Shown here: piece after piece, positions 20,470 through 33,470 of the stretch
How positions within the stretch are numbered: position 1 is the stretch's first letter
How the letters are laid out: each line of letters opens with the position of its first letter
Assembly (NCBI GenBank): GCA_036023115.1
Contig: JAYKKT010000079.1
Location: forward strand, 13,507,501-13,571,500
Source: Brasenia schreberi
Lineage: Eukaryota > Streptophyta > Magnoliopsida > Nymphaeales > Cabombaceae
DNA length: 64,000 nucleotides
Direction: 5' to 3'
Notes under the pieces: generated by a model
What the model was told of the DNA's origin: nothing
Database searches by the model: none
The model's input: only the letters and a program-made list of their open reading frames with translations
Translations under genes and position numbers: made by a program

Positions 20470-23400
20470 GTAAGTCAATAGGATCTTTAGTAGATTGTGA
20501 TTTTTGCTCTCTCTCTCTCTCTCTCTCTCCCATGGCACTGATCCACCAAAAACTTATGGTTCTGCAAATCTCATCTCTGCAGATTTCATCTTGAGATCCT
20601 AATACTTTTCCATTCATGTTTAGCATGATATATATGTCTCTCTCTTTGTGTGGTTTTATGTATATACATAGAATTGTTATTGTTATTTTCATTATTATTT
20701 TTGCCTTAAGGTTTAATTGTGAGACAAATTTTTCCCGAAATAGGTGGTAGAAATAAGATTATAAGTTTCTCTCATTTCATGGATAGGGAAATAGTCTTCA
20801 AGATTGGCTGCGAATTGTGTTGGGTAGTAGTATAACAATCAAACAACAACAACAATAAAGCCTTTTCCCATACTAGATGGGGTCGGCTACATGGATTCTT
20901 TGTTCCTATGGAGTTCGATCTTGTGCCATGCTAATGGTTAACTCCACATAACCTAGATCATTTTTCATTGTTTTATTCTAATACTCTTGTGATCTCCCTT
21001 TTTCCTTTTAATATTTTTTATCTTCTTAACATTTTCACTCTTCTGTTTGAGCTTCCTTTAGTTTGCCTTTCTATGTGTCCAAACTTTCTTAAATGATTTT
21101 TTCTCATTGTGTATACCGTCCTTTCTTGTATGACCACACATCCATCTAAGCATGCTCTTTTCTACCACGACCACCTTTTCTACAAGATTAGTCAACTCAT
21201 AATGATATAACTTAGTGGGTCTAATTGTTATACTATAATATGTATCTTTCAACTTTAATAGTATTTTTTATTCAAATAGAATACCTGATGCACCTTTTGA
21301 TTTTAGTCAACGTGTGTTGATTCTATAGGTAATAACTCCATCAATCTTTCCATCACTCTTAAAAGCTGATCTTTTGTATTTAAAACTTTCTTGATAAGGG
21401 ATGCAATGTGTGCTAATCTTAGTTTCTATATTATTTTAAGTAGCCAAATGATCAAACCTACATTCCATATATTATTTCATATATTTTGTGGTTCTACTAA
21501 GTCAGAAGCCTTTACATTCTAATGTTTCTCTTCGTATTTTCAATTTCCAATTAAATTTTTTCTTGGACTCATCTTGTGATCCACAAATAACATAAACTAA
21601 GGTACTTGATTTTGAATATGCTTTGTTAGCTCATCAATAACCAAAGTAAGTAAATACATACTTAAAGCTAATCCTTAATATAATTCAATATTAACTTCAA
21701 AGAAATCTGTAAGTCCTTTATGAATCCTCACATACGTATGTGCACCATCAAATATTTATCTTATAAAATTATTAAACATCAATGAAATACCTCTCTATTC
21801 TAAGGTTCTCCAAACAATATCTCTAAAAACCTTATTATAATCTTTTTCTAAATTAATAAATATCATTTTATTTCTAAGCTTTTTCTAAATTAATAAATAT
21901 GTGAATAGCCTCAATACTAGATCTCCCTAACATGAATCCAATTGTCTTTTTTTATTATTCTTGATACTTCCACCTATATTCAATAATTCTTTTTAATAAT
22001 TTCATAATATGACTTATAATTCTCATAATTTTGAATATTTTTCTTGTTCTTAAAATGGGTATATTGTACTCATTCTTCTATTCTTTATTTTATTTTATTG
22101 AATAATCTTTTAAGTCAAGTGATACTCGTCTCTCTTTAGATTTTTCATACTTTTATAAGAATATTGTTTCTTCCTATCGATTTACCACGGACTATTCTTT
22201 TGAATACATTGATAGAAATTATGGTTTATATACTCTTTTGAGTTGGTTAGCTCACCTAAGCTAATACTAGTACTCATATTTTTTGTTAAAAATATAGGAA
22301 AATATTTTCTTCATCTATTTTTTGATATCTTCTCTTTTTACTAAAATCTTCTCATGCGTATTTTTGATATATGTAACAAAAAAAAGATCCTTAGGTTTCC
22401 TATCTAGCCTTAGCAACCCTAAAACTATGTTTTTTACCTTTTTTTGAGTTGAGCTTCTTAAATAAATTCTCTAATGTCTTGGCTTTTACTTCACTTTCCA
22501 GACATATTCTTTTACTTCTCTCTTGGCCTTTGTATAGACCTTCCAGGTTTCATCGGTCTTATTAACATAATGCAATTTGTAAGAAGTTCTTTTGTCTTAA
22601 TTTTAACTTGCACCGCTTTACTCTACTATGGTACTTCTTTTACTATGGTACTTCTTTTCTTGCCAGTATGCCTCCTTTAGGTTCACTTTAACAAGTAAAA
22701 CTTTCATTTTAAATACATCTATGTTCTCATTTTGAAGTCCCACCATTTTGTTTGAGGAACTTTATGTACTCTTGTTTCTTTGTCTACTTTCTTACGTGCA
22801 AGTCCATAACTTAAAGTCAAGGTTGAGTAGTTACATTTTCTCTCAAAATTACATTACAATTCTTGTGACACGACCTATCTTTTCTCTTACACGTAAAATA
22901 ATCAATTTGTATTTGTAACAAATCACTCTTATAAGTTATTAAATGTTTATCATTTTTTAAAAATTATAGTGATTATAAAGAGATCATATCTAATGACAAA
23001 ATTTTAAATTTTCTTACCTTCATTTAAATCTCCAAAGCCAAATATGTTGATATCTTGCCCAGATGTTGATTTTGTGGAATAGTTTCACAATATGGCAACC
23101 TAATGGTTCTGAGAAACATGAACCTTAGCTGTCCTATACTAAGTCGATCAAGCTACTTTTCTGACGAAGCAGAATACATCATATGATGTCTGTTCTGAGC
23201 TCTGACTTTGGAAGATTATTCTGGCATTCTTTCTCGAGTGAATAGGTGCCCCCCCAGGAAAATGCAAAGGCTAATAATAGTGATTGAATAAATGAGGAAG
23301 ACCTATTTAGAAATGAGTTTGAGATTGGAGTAGAAACATATAAAAGGAAAGTGTGCAAACATTCTTCCTGTGTAGAGAAAGTACATCATTCTCTTATAAT

Positions 23401-23841
23401 CACTGAGCCAAATGCGATGTGTACAATCAATGTCTCTGAGCTAGAGTCGGTGTGGAGGATAACGGATGGTGCTAAATATTTCCCATTGCTTCTGCAAAAA
23501 GTCAGGCTAAATAGTTGAATCCCACTGAGATTTGAGAAAATAGAAGAGCGCATAATGTAGGTTGTTTTGAGTTATATTGTCGGTTACAGGCCTTGTGAAG
23601 AATATCTCTTTTTGCATCGGTGTCTTCATATCTTCAGCACACAGCTCCTTTGTGCATAAACTTGTTTCTCAAACCAACTTTAAAAGTTTCTTCCGTTCAA
23701 AGTGGATGATATCACTGAAACAATCCTTTTCCGACAAGTGGAGTCATGGATTCATAACCGGTGTGTATTCTAGGGATGGCTTCCAATGATCAGAATGGGC
23801 GTTAATGATTTATGTTGCCTTTTCTGTGTCAACCTTGGCAG
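20470..23841 (+). other. last intron of the TCF25-like gene (3372 bp)
   Basis: Donor GTAAGT at 20470 and acceptor TTGGCAG ending at 23841 join in phase: the split codon CA/G gives Gln and the family sequence continues (TNQ then YSYLLISKFSDSV). The intron holds an old antisense LINE (20838-23088) and a CT repeat at 20507-20529. The remainder is unassigned. Confidence 0.82.
20838..23088 (-). mobile_element. old RTE LINE copy in the TCF25-like intron, antisense
   Basis: It begins on + with AACAACAACAACAATAAAGCC and GGGGTCGGCTACATGGATTC (LINE 3' end), has HTRKDGIHNE near 21120 and RT remnants, and ends in the endonuclease region (CAAAGCCAAATATGTTGATA). It is 5'-truncated and heavily decayed, with many indels, so it is older than 13308-16587. 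Confidence 0.85.
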
Positions 23842-24103
23842 GTACTCATATCTGCTGATTTCGAAGTTCTCAGACTCGGTGCTTACATTTCCGCCTGATG
23901 ATTTGCGTCAGTTTATGGTAGATCCGCATGCTCTGCACGTTGCAAACAATGATGAACGTGCTCATGCTGCTGATGGGGAAGCAGCTCCTTGCGAGATCTT
24001 GAACCGTAATCCCGTAATTGTTTTCTTGGAATCAATGGTTCCATGGGTTACTTATGATCATGTTGGTGACGGTCCTCGTGATGAACAAAAGTTACAAAAC
24101 TAA
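23842..24103 (+). CDS. TCF25/NULP1-like gene, terminal exon
   Basis: The exon reads YSYLLISKFSDSVLTFPPDD, then LRQFMVDPHALH and a less conserved tail ending VGDGPRDEQKLQN and TAA. The family shows the same SDFSDSVPTLPPEDLRQFM pattern after the WRLPDLQ block. The tail after about 23940 is less certain. Given the frameshift upstream, the product may not be made whole. Confidence 0.8.
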
Positions 24104-25865
24104 GATTGAGCTTAAATGGTCTTACGAATACATGCGCCTTAATGATGACAGCGAGAGATATGTTTGTATATGAAGTTGAAAATTTTCTTTATTTGGGATT
24201 TCCAGTAAAATGAGTGCATCTTTGAGGAAAAACTTGATAATCATGGTGCATGGATTTGGAACCCGACACGAGCATCTGGGATAATGTACACTTCATGCTT
24301 TTACATCTGCCACTGCATGGAATGTTGTGGACTAACATTTTCATTAGCACAAAGTACAGTAACTGTTGCATATTTGCTTCGTAATTGAGTAGCATCAGTT
24401 CTACATCTCTTTGCTTTGATGAGACGCCTTGCTGCCATTTTGAGGCAGAAGAATATGACCAGCGCCCGGTTCTCCGCTAAGACTGCAATCTGCACACCGA
24501 GGTTGCTACTGATGACGTTTAGGGCATGCAAACACTCAGAAAATAGAAGGCATAAAAGTTGAAAGAAAGCACCATATATGTACTAATCATTAAGGTACAT
24601 GACTGCCAATTTACAACTTAGCTTGGTCGACCTAGGGATATTTATTGGGTGGAGTAGCTCTCAGACGAGGTTCAACTGACCATTCATCCCCCGTGGGTTC
24701 GTGTGAGGACCCGTTCCCACGAAGCAAGAGGGAGAGGAGAATCATAAAGAGGGTGAAGAGAAGGGGGAGAAGGGAGAAGGGAACAAAGAAATGATCAAAC
24801 GCCCTTATTTCAGGAACTCCAAAGATCGATGAGTTAATTGGACGCCTACCAAGTAAAAGGGAAAAGACTGAATCTTGAATCAAGACACAGGATTTGGCCG
24901 AAAACGAAAATAAAAATCGTACTACTTAACCGACCAAGTTATCAAACTTGAAACGCATCAAGCAAAAGGGAAAGACTGAATCTTGAACCAAAACAGGTCA
25001 CAGAACAAAAAGAAAATCAAAACACATCACTGAACCAACTAACCTATCAATTAAATAAAGGAGGGAAAGATACTTGTAAGCAGACAAGAATGTCGGGGAG
25101 TGAAATGAACACTGCGAAGCAGACGAGTCAAAAGACGACTTCCCATGCCATGGAATAGATCCGGAGCTAGAAATCGTAGATATCTAACATTCCTTTCAGC
25201 AATAGATTTCGAAAACATGGAGAATCAACGAGAAACGGAATAAGCTCTCTCTCTCTCTCTCTTTAGTTGTGTGTGTATATTTGAGTAAGAGAGAGGCAAG
25301 TGAAAGAGGAAAACGAAGGGCGATTAGCCTTAGGGCTTTTGGGTTCAGAAATTTCTGGTAGAACATATTTATTGGGAATTTTACCTACACCAAATAAGGG
25401 TAATGGTAGTGAAGAACCGGGGTCCGGTTCGCGGGGCGGGAACCTATTGGCACCATCGATGTAGGGGATTTCACACCTCCCCTTGTCCCCATTTCTCCCT
25501 CTAAATCTGCCTCATTCCTGGCTAGGCACCATGGTGAGCAGGGGATCCCTGCCCCATTCAGTTTTCTGCACAAAGAAGAAAAACACTAAAAGGAAAAGAA
25601 GAAAATGAGTAGTTTTAGAGTTAGTTCTGCATCCATTTGTCTAGTACGTACAATTGATAGATCCATGTTTGTTTATCGCAGTGGTGTTCCTTTTTGGTCA
25701 TAGTGGGGAAAACAAAGCCAGGTATGCACGCCCCAGGCATTCAACTCGTCCTTAAAAGTGGAGCCTACTAGCCAGGTGAGCTATCGATCAGAGCGCTATG
25801 TTTAACGTAATGTTACCACGATGTCGGTGTTAAATAACTTCTTGCTTGCTTTTCTTGTTTACTAC
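24104..25865. other. intergenic DNA after the TCF25-like gene
   Basis: The first few hundred bases are probably 3' UTR. CT-repeat at 25243-25262. A 62-codon frame at 25385-25573 (-) lies in a GC-richer block (GGGGTCCGGTTCGCGGGGCGG), probably a repeat scrap; I do not recognise a domain. No other gene is seen. Confidence 0.45.
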
Positions 25866-26150
25866 GTAGGTGCAATCAAAGGCAAAATCAACCTTAATTA
25901 GCTCATGATTACGCAACCTTGTTCATTAGCGAACTAAGTAAAGTTTCAAGCACAGTACCTTTTTCGCTTGACAACTTATTAATATCCAGCTTGTCTCACT
26001 CTAATTAGCTTATAAGTTGTTCTATGAGTAAGGAAACAATGAATAATATTTGGTTTGCTGCATTGTTTGGTAAAACGATTCAAGTTGTCAATCATGCTAC
26101 AAATATATCATGTGAACGGCGCAATCAGATATGCTTCTGCTGCTTCGCGA
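25866..26150 (+). repeat. polygalacturonase-promoter-like block, copy 1
   Basis: GGCAAAATCAACCTTAATTA, GCTCATGA, TGTTCTATGAGTAAGGAAA, TTTGCTGCATTGTTTGGT and ATATATCATGTGAA recur in the same order at 27368-27815 upstream of the intact polygalacturonase. No coding exon follows this copy, so it looks like the promoter of a lost tandem gene or a duplicated upstream region. Confidence 0.75.
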
Positions 26151-27334
26151 TGGAATAAAGTAAAGTATCGATACACAACCCATATTGTAAAAGTTCATTG
26201 GTAGTATCGATACGTATTGATATGTATTATAATATTTTAACAGGACTTATCAATTAAAAAGAGTTAATAGTGCAGGTATGATGCAGTACAATATACTTCA
26301 TATATACTATAAGTATGATACATCTTCATATTGTATGATCCAGTATGATACATCTTCATAAGTATGATACAAACGGAAACTGTGTAGTAAAAATCATATA
26401 TAAGGAAGCTCATATAAATATTGACCAATCATTAATTTCCCGTTGAAGTATTGACCAATAAAAGTCAAATCAGCTTCTAGGGGCATCTTTATCCAGTAGC
26501 TGTTCAACAACTTGAGTAATCCACTTTTGCCTGGCAGGGCTCCCCGACTTACGTGTTGTAGACCGCAAGTTCAATTGAATCGACTACAAATTGAGATAAT
26601 CAAGAAGACAGGACTGCTTTGCTAAATATATGCATGAAACTTATTCTAACCTTGAAATATGACATGAGATATGGCGAGAAAATTAACTAGTACAATATGA
26701 ATGTCATTGGGTGGTAACCTAATATTATGGAGTTGTAAATACCGCACTCATCCTTATTCAAATAAACTTAAAATCCCTATTATTAGATTTTAAATTTGAA
26801 TTTAAAAGGTAAAAAATTATTGTTATATTTTGTGTACTTTGTATTTGCATTAAATACTTTTTGTTTTATCTTATCTCAATAATCGAATAGTTGATATGAT
26901 AGAGTGGATTTGAACATGGATAAGATATACGCATAGACTATGCTCCCTCTATGTATATATAAATCGAATGGTTGAGATACATGAATGAGATATGTGCATA
27001 GACTATGTTATCTCTCTATATATAAAGGGAGATTAGGCTGGAAAATGCGAGCCCCTATTTTCCTAAAGGGCCGTTTTAGCCTGGTGTACTTGATCTTGAA
27101 GGCCATGGCCGCCGTCGGCCTTGGTAGCATTCCCCCAGTCCTCAGCCACGTTTTTCCTCGGCCTAAAAGGGTTGGGTCTGTCTGAGCTAAGCTGCCCCCA
27201 AAATACTGCAGCTCTAGTTCCAGAAGCATGGCTGGCATCGTAGCTCTAGTCCCTTCAAAATTGTCTAGTGATGTTAACCATCAAACGCCGACTTCTCTTT
27301 CTATTAATGAACGACTTTATCAGATTACGTTTTT
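26151..27334. other. spacer with short repeats between promoter-like copies
   Basis: AGTATGATACATCTTCATA occurs twice (about 26304-26322 and 26342-26360). Two diverged copies of a unit with GCATAGACTATGYT and TATATATAAA lie at about 26885-26962 and 26963-27025. A GC-rich block at 27040-27260 has open frames on both strands but no domain I recognise; it could be a transposon scrap. Confidence 0.5.
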
Positions 27335-27827
27335 AATCGTACAACATTAAAATTTTCTTCTACAACCAATGGCAAAATCAAACTTAATTAGCCCATGAGA
27401 ACCCAACTTTGTTTCAATCAGAGTACCTTTTCGGAATGATCCAGCTGCTCCCACTGCCCGTGCACGGCAGGTGACCCCATTCTGCTTAGTTTATCAGTTG
27501 TTTTACGAGTAAGGAAATATAGATGAATAACATATGGAACAAGAACATCTTTCATTGTAAGCAGATTCCTCTTATGTAAGATCTCGATTTGCTGCATTGT
27601 TTAGTTAATGTAGTTACAATCAAGACTACAAAATGGAGTCTCAATTCTATTTGGATTTTGTAATAGATTATCTAACTTAAATGTTCAACGTAGAATTTAC
27701 GCTGGAAAACAACACTGCTTGTTAATTCCACATCAAACAAGTTTTGTTTGTTTTGGACCCATGACTAATATATCATGTGAAAGACAACTACTTACATGCG
27801 ATCAGGTATGCTTCTGCTTCTTTGGTG
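27335..27827 (+). promoter_or_regulatory. upstream region of the polygalacturonase, promoter-like copy 2
   Basis: This is the copy next to the intact gene. It shares ordered blocks with 25866-26150 and, for the part AAATTTTCTTCTAMAACCA through TTAATTAGCYCATG, with 48300-48390 and 52615-52710. Confidence 0.7.
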
Positions 27828-27838
27828 TATATATATAG
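27828..27838 (+). promoter_or_regulatory. TATA box of the polygalacturonase
   Basis: TATATATATAG lies about 165 bp before the start codon; an A/C-rich leader without ATG in frame follows. Confidence 0.65.
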
Positions 27839-27994
27839 ATGTGTTAGGGATCATTCCCAATCCACCAACATCACAGCCTTTACAAAGGATATAGATCGAA
27901 ACGATCAAGTCTTTCATCATTACTGCACCCTAAACTAAATCTTCCATCCCCATTCAGTTAGCCAGGAAAATAGCTACAATATATCCTCCTTGTC

Positions 27995-29692
27995 ATGGCT
28001 AACAGTGTCATTCAAGCTATGTTTTCCCTTATTATTATTTCCTGGACCTTTGTCCATTCAGTACATGGAACACCAACGTACAACGTTGTGACCTATGGTG
28101 CAAAAGCAGATGGGGTGACCGATAACAGTGCGGCCTTTCTCAAGGCATGGAAAGCAGTTTGTGGTTCATCACAAGCAGGCACCTTGTATGTGCCCTCTGG
28201 CAATTTCTTGGTGCACCCAACTCTCTTCTCTGGCCCCTGCGCCAGCAGCAAGATTGTAGTCGAGATCGACGGCAACCTGGTTGCATCGGCCGACTATAAA
28301 CTCCAGAGTGCGGCGGGATACTGGCTCAAGTTTGACAACGTGATGGGATTGACATTCCACGGAGGATACCTTGATGGAAAGGGTTCTGCATTGTGGTCGT
28401 GCAAAGTTGCTAGCAAAGCGAGCTGTCCTTTTGGGGCTAGGGTAAGTCGTGAATAAATCATGCATATGGATAATACAAACCAAAAAAGAGAATTTAATGA
28501 TACCTAAAAAGTTAAACAACATTACACTGCCCATTTATTAGTTAATCATCCTTGTCATTCCTGCATGGTCAAACACTTTGTTCCTAAACTAATCCTACAT
28601 GTACTAATCGATTTTCTCACGTTAATTAATGGTTATCTTGTTGTTCTTGTTGCAGTCACTGGCGTTGACGAATTCTAGGGACGTTACACCGAGTGGTATA
28701 ACTTCTGTTAATAGTGAGCTCTTCAACATTGTCATCGAACACTGCAACAACATCCAAGTAGATGGCCTCACGATTCAGTCCTCAGGCACAAGCCCTAACA
28801 CGGACGGCATCCACGTGGAGCAATCTACCGGCGTGACCATCACCAACACTGATATCAAGACTGGAGATGATTGCATCTCTGTTGGTCCGGGGACCCAAAA
28901 TTTGTGGATACAGAAGGTCACTTGTGGACCTGGCCATGGAATAAGGTATAGCACGACCCAAGTATATCAATTAGAATACGCTTTATTGTATATAGTACAA
29001 ATATCCATGTTTTATGGAATATCATCTGACTTTATCTCAACATGGTGATTGCATGCAGTATTGGAAGCCTAGGAAAGGACGCTAATGAAGCAGGGGTGCA
29101 AAACGTCACTGTGAAGAACACAATTTTCACGGGTTCTACCAATGGATTAAGGATAAAGTCTTGGGCAAGGAGCAGCAATGGTTTTGCCAAAGGGATTGTA
29201 TTTGATGGAGTCACCATGAATAATGTGAAGAACCCCATTATCATAAACCAGCACTACTGTGATAGCAATGTGAATGGCTGCCCGAGCCAGGTCTTTACTG
29301 CTTATTTCGTTGATACGATGCCACACTAATTATTGTTGAAAGCATTAGAACCTAGAAACATAGTAATTAGTGCAACTTTGAGTTGACAATATTGATCATT
29401 CATGTCAACTTTGCAGAATTCTGGGGTCAAGATCTCACAAGTGACTTATAACAACATCAAGGGCACCTCAGCGTCTCAAGTGGCTATAGATTTTGCATGC
29501 AGCGCCACCGTACCGTGCCAAGGCATCAAGATGTCCAACGTGCAGCTCACATACAATGGCCAACTTGCAATGTCATCGTGCGAAAACGCATATGGGAGTG
29601 TTAGTGGCACCGTGGTTCCACGACCCAGCTGCCTCCAGTCATCGGGTAGCTCGAACCGCAAGCTCTTGGGTTTCTCCACCAGCAACATTTGA
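27995..29692 (+). CDS. polygalacturonase (GH28), four exons, 414 aa
   Basis: Exons are 27995-28441, 28656-28945, 29059-29290 and 29417-29692; all three introns are GT-AG and the joins keep frame. Residues 1-25 form a signal peptide ending SVHG. All four GH28 motifs are present: SPNTDGI with Asp199, GDDC with Asp220 and Asp221, CGPGHGI with His243, and RIK with Arg277 and Lys279. The C-terminus has the usual Cys-rich end. The enzyme hydrolyses alpha-1,4-galacturonan of pectin in the cell wall. Length and motif spacing fit the single-domain plant PG group that includes pollen exo-PGs; exo or endo action cannot be settled here. No break was found. A partial relative lies at 42171-42747. Confidence 0.95.
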
Positions 29693-30964
29693 TCTCTGCC
29701 AGTGTTATTTGATTGATTCTTCTGTAATGAAATAAAATGATAGAATTAAAGGTATTTGTTTGTATTGGATTTGTAATAACATCTACTTAGCAATCCTTAC
29801 GATTCAATAACTTACATCAATGTAAATTAATTTTCGTTCTCCTTGAACTCTCTTCCGGGAAACCCTAAGTAGAAGTTGGTTCTCTTCTAACTTTAAGTGC
29901 TCCTTACATATGGTCAAAAGACAACTACGCCAAAGGGGAGCATTTGATGTGAGGACATTCTCCAAGTTTGTAAACTACTGGGAAATCGTATTTGGAGTAT
30001 ATTCATACTAAATTTTGTCTTGCTCAACAAAGACGGTGAAATTTCAAAATCAAAATAATGTTCGAAAAACTAAAAGCTGAGACTACTTCTATGCAAACGT
30101 TTTGGTTATGCGGACGCAGGATTCACAAGTATAACCTACTTCGAAAAATAGAACAAATTAAGAGTTGAGTTAATGTGAACTTCGTTCTTATCATTTTTTA
30201 TGTGTTATAGGCTCCCTTTATTGTTTTTACAAGTCTTCTTGTTCTACTAGACAAGAGTTCGCCTTTGTTCTAACAATTTGTTTGGTGAATTGGACATAAA
30301 ATTTCGGTACAATTGAAGAAAAATGTGAACGTGAAGGAGGTTATACTTATTGTGTGATATATGGTACGGGGTTAACTATAGATTGGTTGTAGGCTTCCAA
30401 AGAGTCAAGTTGGACTGGTTTTGGGTTAGGCTAATTTGATTTGGTTTAAGTTGGATTGATTGGACAAATTCTGAGATGCTACAGTGTACTCAAATTTTCG
30501 GTCACATAGAACCTAGATCTGCAATATGATTCCTTTAATAGGAGAAAGGAAAAGAGAAGTAATTAAAAAGTAAACTTTAAAAGTGGAATACTTCCCAACG
30601 CTCTCCTTTTAATATATGGTGTGGGCCTGATTAAGTTCTTTTCATCGAAGTTCTTCTTACAGTGTCAGGAGGGTCGATCTCCTGTAGTAGGAAATTACAG
30701 TCTTTGAAAAAATTACAATTTAATAAATCACATGCTTGGTGACCCTTGTATAGTGAGATTTGCCCCTTATGTTCCTTGGTTTTGGGTGAGGCAAGTAGGA
30801 TTGAGTTTTGGATTGGGTCTAGGTGGAATGAATTGGGTGTGGGTAAGAGAATAGGTTTTGGTTTTAGGTGGATGGAGCTTGGGTTTTTGCAACATGGATC
30901 AAATCCAAATTTGATTGACTCGATCAGGTCCCAATTTGAATTCAAATGTTGAGTTTGTGAGTTG
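29693..30964. other. 3' flank of the polygalacturonase and intergenic DNA
   Basis: 29693-30100 is shared with the pseudogene flank (42748-43023 continued at 47387-47560; e.g. AATAATGTTCGAAAAACTA). After 30100 no gene or known repeat was seen; frames at 30631-31026 are weak and overlapping. Confidence 0.6.
29731..29736 (+). terminator. poly(A) signal of the polygalacturonase
   Basis: AATAAA 39 bp after the stop codon. The pseudogene keeps the same signal at 42785-42790. Confidence 0.7.
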
Positions 30965-32748
30965 ATCACAGGGAGGTTTTGAATCCTATTTATATTTTTC
31001 TTTATAGCCCAAGAAGACATAATCAAATGGAAAGAAAATACAAAAATATAGGGAGATGACTGTGAGCAACTTTATCTTCGAAATTTTCAGCAAAAAGTGG
31101 GTCTTCATTTCGTTTTGTGGTTGGACTAGGTACCCATTTGTGTGAGCCTTGGGGGGGACATCTGAATCTTTCTTGGCTTTGAACATATTCATCCCTAATA
31201 TAACATTCATTTGGTGGAGGGTTGAGTCAAGCCTTAAGTCTTGGATTAAATAGGTATCAAGGTGACATGAGCAAGGGTCAATGCTGGGTGTTCTAGGTGA
31301 GCCGACTAAGCTAAATACCTCAAATAGGATTAAGTAAAATTTGGGACCAAAGAGGCTCAACTTAGCTTCGAGTAATGCGGATTCAGTAAGATTGGAGATA
31401 TCTTGTCACTTGGTTAGGGTCAAGTCGGTCGAACCGAGCTTGATCAAAACTCGAGTGAGGTCAAGTGGTTAGACCATTGATTCAAGTCAAAATCAAGCCA
31501 AACTAGATGAACTTTACATGTGGATAATTCCTTAAATTATATTAAAAATGTAAAAAAAACAATTAATTTACATATGTAAATAAAAGGCAATGTTGTTTTT
31601 CTAAATGAACTTTAATTAATTTTTTTCACTTTTTTCAACAATCCATTCATATTATTATCAATAATAAAACTTTAATACATGAGATATATGGAAATAAACC
31701 CCGTATATGCATATACATTTTGAAGTTTCATTTGTCCATCCTAAACCCATATTTAATGCCTTATATTATATGTATATGTATACACATGCATGTATATATA
31801 CATTTAAATTCATTATGTATACATGTATTTATATATAAGGGTTGACATGTATATAGTGTATCCAAAACAATAATTTTCTTAAAAAACCTTATGGATAGAT
31901 ATAATATGAACCCATTTAGGGCTCAACTGGCATATGTTAGAAACAAAGTGGGTGTAACAAGGTTAAATGAATTAAAGTGTTATAAATCAAGTTCTAGAAT
32001 CAAATGTACATCAAAAGGGCTGGACCCAAGTGTTAGTCGATCAAGCATGTTGGATGGTTCTTTGTAAGACCCACATTGATATCATGTAGTTGCTACCAAA
32101 TCTTCAAGTTGGATGTCTCTTCTCTTTGAAATATCTGTATTTATATTAATTGAGTGCATGATGAAGTAGATTTGAGTTTTGGGGTCATATTGGATTAAAT
32201 TATAATAGAGCCCAAATTGCACACTTTTATCCCTTTTATAAGCATCTCAACTTGCTTTTCATGGGACCTAAAGTTGCATAAACTAAGACTCAGGATATCA
32301 CTCCATGTGCTTCAAAATCGCTTTTCTTTCTTTTTTTAGTCTTTTGGCTTTTCACTTTTCTTTGAATATAACATTTCACATATACAAAAGGAACATGTCG
32401 ATAAAGCATGGATGCAAGGAGAATACATGAAAATCCATTACATCAAATACGAACACAACACACAACAATGACCTAAGAAGATACTAGCTAATCTATAAGT
32501 TAAGATATCCCAAAGGTAGATTATTTCAATATTTTAAAAAACAAGAGAATGCCACCGAAATAAAGATCATGTTGGTTTCCTAAACTTTCTTAACACTGAA
32601 ATCAAATGAAAATGATTTGTCCAAAGGATTTAATTTGAATTAGTCCAAAACAAAGTGAATTCCATAATTTTGGAACCAAATCCAAAATCACAAATAAATA
32701 AATAGATAGTGTAGTCTTCTTAGATTATTGAAACTAGAATCTAAGAAT
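30965..32748 (-). repeat. 1.8-kb direct repeat, left copy; probable 3' LTR of element B
   Basis: It aligns over nearly its whole length with 38760-40640 (e.g. GGGTCTTCATTTCGTTTTGT, TGAACTTTACATGTGGATAA, GGAACCAAATCCAAAATCAC). It lies just beyond the integrase C-terminus of the minus-strand element B, where a 3' LTR is expected. Clear TG/CA termini were not found, so LTR status is inference. No coding frame. Confidence 0.65.
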
Positions 32749-33453
32749 AGTATTGTTGACCATGAAAGCAATGACTGAAAGAAATCATGCCATGGGTGAG
32801 CAACACTAGAAGTATCATGTAGATCCTTGGTTTTAGATTATTTTTAAGAAATACCCTCATATCATCATTATAGAAAACAACTATAAAATTCAAGTGAAGG
32901 CAACTAAATAGTGAGCCAATAGGAATTACTAGAGGTAACCGTTTTTACATAAGGCTCCTCCCAATTGAGATGAAATATACCTAAAGGATAAGTACCTCTA
33001 TGATATATCAATTTAAGAGCAAGTTCACCAACTCTAAATTTTCATACATGAATGTGCTTGGTATAATGCCTAGTAGCTCGATGCCTATATAATTGTGCAC
33101 GCTCAACAACTAGTAGTTGTCTCTAACCTAAAAGATCTAATTATGCTAACCAAGTCTTATGTTTGACAACATTCAATATTTCAAAAAATACAGTCATGTG
33201 AAGAGAAGGCAGCTGAACCTTGATGGATACTACAACCTCATTACTATATGCTAACTCAAAAGATCTGCCATTACTAGTAATCCTGATGGAGGTCCTATGT
33301 GCCCATAATGTATCATAGAGTTTCTCATGCCAAACTCGATCGTAACCAATGGCTTTCTCTATAATGCCAAAGCTTGACCTAAGGAAAAAAATGCTTAGTA
33401 ATACTAGGAAAATGATACAATTGATCAACATGCGCATTCTTGAAATGAGTTCC

Positions 33454-33470
33454 TTTATCACAAATGATGT
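33454..33470. other. empty LINE target site
   Basis: TTTATCACAAATGATGT is the reverse complement of the LINE target duplication at 13291-13307 and 16588-16604, present once and without insertion. Confidence 0.92.

Noticed and set aside
25735..25800. tRNA-like phrase GGTGAGCTATCGATCAGAGCGC
   Set aside because: It resembles a tRNA A-box/D-arm but no cloverleaf, anticodon arm or TTCGA arm could be built around it.
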